Assembly: GCA_016932895.1 (NCBI GenBank)
Contig: JAFGCA010000236.1
Location: 1 to 9,959 of the forward strand
DNA from: Sedimentisphaerales bacterium
GTDB lineage: Bacteria; Planctomycetota; Phycisphaerae; Sedimentisphaerales; SG8-4
Length of the DNA stretch: 9,959 bases
Reading direction: 5' to 3'
Shown piece by piece: positions 7,901 through 9,959 of the stretch. A program made the translations under genes and the position numbers. The notes below the pieces were generated by a model. That model searched no databases, had not been told where the DNA came from, and was given only the letters and a program-made list of their open reading frames with translations. Every line of letters begins with the position of its first letter. Within the stretch, counting starts at the first letter, position 1.

Positions 7901-7959
7901 TGCGGCACACCGCATCCCCATCGCTTGGAGAAGCCCATGGGAAGATGCGGTGTGCCGCA
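7901..7959 (-). promoter_or_regulatory. Strong intercistronic stem-loop between peptide and maturase genes
   Basis: Two perfectly complementary 16-bp arms (7901-7916 and 7944-7959, TGCGGCACACCGCATC and its complement) are followed inward by five more pairs (7917-7921 with 7937-7941) after a two-base bulge, leaving a 15-nt loop. It begins 17 nt after the peptide stop codon. No U-tract follows on the minus strand, so it is not a classical terminator. A role as partial attenuator or 3' stabiliser that keeps the peptide transcript more abundant than the enzyme transcript fits its place. Confidence 0.65.
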
Positions 7960-7976
7960 GCGTATCTCGGGAGCAT

Positions 7977-8168
7977 CTACCTGGACGTGGTATCCAGGGC
8001 GACCGTCACGTTGACGGTATTCGGGTGCCCGCCCGTTGCGCCATGTGATACATGGGCCGAACCGCTCTGATTACTGCAGTCGCAGTTGCAGTCGCACTTG
8101 CAGCCCGCGGTCGAGCAGTTGCAGGCGCAGCACATGATCTCTCCGGTAATGTATTCTGGTGTCTCCAT
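7977..8168 (-). CDS. Cysteine-rich RiPP precursor candidate (63 aa)
   Basis: The peptide starts METPEYITGEIM, then has nine cysteines between residues 13 and 31 (C13, C14, C16, C18, C23, C25, C27, C29, C31); the last five alternate with single Lys/Asp/Asn residues. Residues 32-63 contain no cysteine and are rich in Ser, Thr, Val, Gly, Asn and His. A textbook ribosome site (AGGAGG, 6 nt from ATG) indicates strong translation. The gene precedes a radical SAM/SPASM enzyme with a PqqD-like domain, as in RiPP clusters. A cysteine block followed by a cysteine-free acceptor-like half is the layout of sactipeptides, whose Cys sulfurs bond to backbone carbons further along. The leader, if any, is short. 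The CxC runs would also suit a metallothionein-like metal-binding peptide. No homologue is recognised by name. Confidence 0.8.
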   Translation of the reverse strand: METPEYITGEIMCCACNCSTAGCKCDCNCDCSNQSGSAHVSHGATGGHPNTVNVTVALDTTSR

Positions 8169-8180
8169 TCTCCTCCTCCT
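8169..8180 (-). promoter_or_regulatory. Very strong Shine-Dalgarno of the cysteine-rich peptide
   Basis: Three successive AGG/GAG units read AGGAGGAGGAGA directly before ATG 8168; the best anti-16S match AGGAGG (8180-8175) is 6 nt from the start. A site this strong supports a short gene that could otherwise be doubted. Confidence 0.75.
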
Positions 8181-8215
8181 CTTTTTCTCTTCCGTTCTGA
8201 GTTCACTGGGAGCCC

Positions 8216-8260
8216 GCTGTATCCACTGCTACAGCGTCCCGTAATCGGCGCAAAGCGCCG
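8216..8260 (-). repeat. Two small stem-loops upstream of the peptide gene
   Basis: CGGCGC-AAA-GCGCCG (8246-8260) is a six-pair stem with a three-base loop, and GCTGTA/TACAGC (8216-8221 with 8230-8235) is a six-pair stem with an eight-base loop. They lie in the 154-bp space between the membrane protein gene and the peptide gene. Neither has a U-tract on the minus strand. They could be a weak terminator or leader structure. I see no convincing promoter in this interval. Confidence 0.4.
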
Positions 8261-8322
8261 AAATATGGGCCGCACATCCAGCGCGGTCTCGCATGCTCGA
8301 TGCAAGCCCTGCGCACTTCACC

Positions 8323-9312
8323 TCACAAGTCCACCTGATAAACAAAGAGGTTCTGCTGAACGCCGGATTCGGGAATGCCGGCCAACTTGGGATGATTTCT
8401 ATGTTCATCGGTGAAATACGACACGACACGGTTCTCTGCACGCAACGGCATCGAGGTTTCGATGTCCAGGTAGAAACGACGGATGACTTCCCGCTTGAAG
8501 GGCGGGACGCCCATCTGCTCGTGGATGGGGCAATCCGGGATGCGTTGCTCGAAAACCACCGTCTTGTGTCCCGCAATCTCAGCGCAACCAAGGACCTCAA
8601 ACGTGGCCTCATATACATCGTCCAACACCGCTGAAACCCGCTCGCCTTTTGACAGCTTCCTGGAGGAAAACAGATCCAACTTGGCAGGCCATAGGCTCAA
8701 ATAGCGTTCCGCATCCGGCGGCGGCTCCCATGCGCCCGTGTCTTTCCATTGATACGTCTGTGCTTCGAATGCTTCGCCAGAAGTCGTTCTGTGCGATCCG
8801 ATGTAGAGTTGCAGGGGCTGGTTGAACACAAGGGACTGTGTGAACGCGCCTTCCCCGTCGTAGGCGATGGTGGATGTGCATTCGCCGTAATCCTGGATTC
8901 CCAATGCGTCGAGAACGTTGTCCGCCTCATCCGTGTAGTAATGGACGAAGCGGCCATGGGCCTCGTAATCCGCGGCCGGCTGCATGCTCAGCCTGAAATC
9001 CTCGGGCACTTCCCCAAAGGTCACCTCTTCAAACGCACGATTGAGCCCGTGAATCGTCTCCTTGATCCCGGCAAGTTTCGGGGCAAACAGCGCCTTCGAG
9101 GTCTCCGAAATGCCTTCGCTGTCCAATGCGGCAGGCAGCCCCGAATCGAGTGATTCTGTTTCGGCTTCGTCGGTGGCCGGCAGGTGAACGGTGAGACTGG
9201 CTGGGTCGGGCTGGCCCGCGGGCTCGTCTGTCGCGCGGCTGGTGTAGAGCCATACCCCAAGCGCCCCCAACACAGCGCAGACCACGATAGGAATGCCGAA
9301 CCGCTTCACCAT
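8323..9312 (-). CDS. Membrane-anchored extracytoplasmic protein, possibly RseB/LolA-like
   Basis: The product has 329 residues. The N-terminus MVKRFGIPIVVCAVLGALGVWLY has basic residues then a hydrophobic segment (about 6-23), consistent with a single transmembrane anchor or uncleaved signal. Residues 25-80 are acidic, Pro/Ser-rich and likely a linker. Residues about 85-329 look like a beta-rich extracytoplasmic domain. The segment VLGCAEIAGHKTVVFEQRI (241-259) followed by FYLDIETSMPLRAE (280-293) resembles the pattern in LolA/RseB-type proteins, where a residue run of the kind D-x-x-T-x-x-P-L-R is common. The start codon overlaps the stop of the anti-sigma-like gene (TGATG), so the two are coupled, reminiscent of the RseA-RseB arrangement. 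The family assignment is tentative; no enzymatic motif is seen. Confidence 0.6.
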   Translation of the reverse strand: MVKRFGIPIVVCAVLGALGVWLYTSRATDEPAGQPDPASLTVHLPATDEAETESLDSGLPAALDSEGISETSKALFAPKLAGIKETIHGLNRAFEEVTFGEVPEDFRLSMQPAADYEAHGRFVHYYTDEADNVLDALGIQDYGECTSTIAYDGEGAFTQSLVFNQPLQLYIGSHRTTSGEAFEAQTYQWKDTGAWEPPPDAERYLSLWPAKLDLFSSRKLSKGERVSAVLDDVYEATFEVLGCAEIAGHKTVVFEQRIPDCPIHEQMGVPPFKREVIRRFYLDIETSMPLRAENRVVSYFTDEHRNHPKLAGIPESGVQQNLFVYQVDL

Positions 9313-9635
9313 CAGGCAGGAGTCCTTTGCGTGTATTGCCTCACTTCCGGCGCCAGAATGCGCCGCACCATGGCCGTGGCGTCAATAGGCCGCGAACACT
9401 CGGCCGGATGAAGCAACGCGCCCCAGTTGTCCAATGATTCATCATATTTCGTCAAGGCAGTCCGGCACCGTTCACAACAACGGATGTGGTTCTCAATGGC
9501 CCGGCATTCGGCTGCGGTCAATTCGGGATCGCATGCCGCATAGGCCGCAAGCCGCTTGCTGACCCAACGGCACCCCTTGCCCCGTCGCACGGCCTGTTCC
9601 TGGGCGTTCCAAACACTCTTCGCACGTAGTCTCAT
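9312..9635 (-). CDS. Zinc-finger (zf-HC2 type) anti-sigma factor-like protein
   Basis: The product has up to 107 residues. The core, C22 RWVSKRLAAYAACDPEL through H50 IRCCERC57, has the anti-sigma zinc-finger pattern: an early Cys, an alpha helix, then HxxxCxxC (H50, C54, C57). Such proteins bind and restrain an ECF sigma factor in the cytoplasm. No transmembrane helix is present here; the downstream coupled gene supplies a membrane-anchored partner. The start is uncertain: ATG 9635 has only a distant GGGG, while GTG at residue 16 is preceded by AGGA. No sigma factor gene is found within the 324 bp upstream in the window, so the target is unknown. Confidence 0.7.
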   Translation of the reverse strand: MRLRAKSVWNAQEQAVRRGKGCRWVSKRLAAYAACDPELTAAECRAIENHIRCCERCRTALTKYDESLDNWGALLHPAECSRPIDATAMVRRILAPEVRQYTQRTPA

Positions 9636-9661
9636 CGTTGTTTGCCGGGACCCCTACTTAC

Positions 9662-9691
9662 CGTATATGTCGTGAGCGCAGGGAAGTGTAA
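9662..9691 (-). promoter_or_regulatory. Weak candidate promoter for the anti-sigma-like gene
   Basis: TATACG (9667-9662) and TTACAC (9691-9686) with an 18-nt spacer lie about 27 nt upstream of ATG 9635 on the minus strand. Both boxes are imperfect. A GGAAC motif further upstream has no properly spaced ECF -10 partner. Confidence 0.25.
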
Positions 9692-9751
9692 CGCGACCGA
9701 GGGCGTTCCAGCGGGTGCCGGCACGGCCGGAATTCCGTAGGTGTATTCATA

Positions 9752-9959
9752 TCAGGCGGTTAGGGCGCGTGGCCGTGCCGGGCGCAGTATGCAGGCGGCA
9801 AGGCTCTGTGGGAGCCACAGCCAGAGTGGTTCAAGCCAGGCACGGACCTGGGGGCGGGCCGGCTCCAGGGCTGCCCTGATCATCTCGTAAGGGCGAGGGG
9901 ATTTTGTCAAAGCGTTTTGGGGCATGGTGTTGAGCCTGAGCCAGGGCTCACCTTTTGGG
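9752..9959 (-). CDS. Possible C-terminal end of a gene entering from the right edge
   Basis: One minus-strand frame is open from the window edge to a TGA at 9754-9752 (about 68 codons, an internal ATG giving MPQNALTKSPRPYEMIRAAL). The product is rich in Leu, Pro, Ala and Arg, with a tryptophan-containing stretch WLEPLWLWLP. I recognise no family and GC-rich DNA often gives such open frames. It does not look like the end of an ECF sigma factor, which is what the anti-sigma-like neighbour would lead one to expect. Confidence 0.2.
   Translation of the reverse strand, partial: PKGEPWLRLNTMPQNALTKSPRPYEMIRAALEPARPQVRAWLEPLWLWLPQSLAACILRPARPRALTA

Larger units (their letters stand above)
7668..7976. 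other. 309-bp gap between peptide and maturase genes, no gene seen
   Basis: No convincing reading frame is present; the longest ATG frames on the minus strand that I followed end after about 10 codons. The gap holds the large stem-loop at 7901-7959 near the peptide gene and the 9-bp direct repeats and ribosome site next to the radical SAM gene. The rest (about 7710-7900) shows no structure I recognise. Confidence 0.6.
9636..9959. other. Region without a supported gene; several short symmetric elements
   Basis: Symmetric elements include GTGCCGGCAC (9715-9724), CGGAATTCCG (9728-9737), an 11-bp inverted repeat CCGGCACGGCC at 9718-9728 with its complement at 9771-9781, and TGAGCCTGAGCC facing GGCTCA (9931-9950). 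Apart from the weak promoter candidate and the short edge frame listed separately, nothing else is evident. Confidence 0.5.

Noticed and set aside
8246..8260. Hairpin CGGCGC-AAA-GCGCCG as a terminator of the membrane protein gene
   Set aside because: No T-tract follows on the minus strand, so I do not call it an intrinsic terminator, only a stem-loop.
8006..8305. 99-codon minus-strand frame overlapping the Cys-rich peptide gene
   Set aside because: Arg/Ala-rich shadow in another phase; the peptide frame has the strong ribosome site and the genomic context.
9691..9710. ECF-type promoter from the GGAAC motif upstream of the anti-sigma-like gene
   Set aside because: The nearest CGTTA-like -10 is only about 11 nt away rather than 16-17, so the spacing is wrong.
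1..9959. CRISPR array, tRNA, rRNA or transposase
   Set aside because: No regularly spaced repeats, no tRNA cloverleaf or rRNA-like sequence, and no transposase motif were seen by reading; a tRNA or Rfam scan was not possible here.

Overview
The window is moderately to highly GC-rich (my impression, not computed) and every supported gene reads on the minus strand. The gene content is a secreted DUF4091/GH123-type glycosidase, a secreted BNR-repeat protein, a zinc-finger anti-sigma factor, and a radical SAM peptide-maturation cassette. That mix suggests an uncultured environmental heterotroph of the Planctomycetes/Lentisphaerae/Hydrogenedentes kind. This placement is inference from gene families only; there is no rRNA or marker gene.

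In transcription order (right to left) there are three blocks. (1) 9635-8323: a small HxxxCxxC zinc-finger anti-sigma-like protein, coupled by a TGATG overlap to a membrane-anchored extracytoplasmic protein with a LolA/RseB-like flavour. No sigma factor gene is visible upstream inside the window.

(2) 8168-3663: the most interesting block. It encodes a 63-residue peptide with nine cysteines packed into residues 13-31, including an alternating C-x-C-x-C-x-C-x-C run. A strong stem-loop follows, then a radical SAM/SPASM enzyme with an N-terminal PqqD-like domain, a YyaL-like protein whose thioredoxin-like domain has lost its CxxC, and a thioredoxin-fold [2Fe-2S] ferredoxin. The last three genes are tightly packed (10-nt gap, then an ATGA overlap). 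The block closes with a recognisable intrinsic terminator at 3587-3610. I read it as a candidate ribosomally synthesised, radical-SAM-modified peptide (RiPP) system, in which the enzyme binds the peptide through its PqqD-like domain and installs crosslinks, probably thioethers, and the ferredoxin supplies electrons. The YyaL-like protein has no obvious job. The product and chemistry are not known from sequence.

(3) 3422-1: a separate transcription unit with its own plausible promoter. It encodes a secreted DUF4091/GH123-like protein with an adjacent Asp-Glu pair, followed 66 nt later by a secreted BNR/Asp-box protein that runs off the left edge. Together they look like an extracellular pair acting on amino-sugar-containing glycans.

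The right end (9636-9959) holds no convincing gene. It has several short symmetric elements and a short open frame entering from the right edge.
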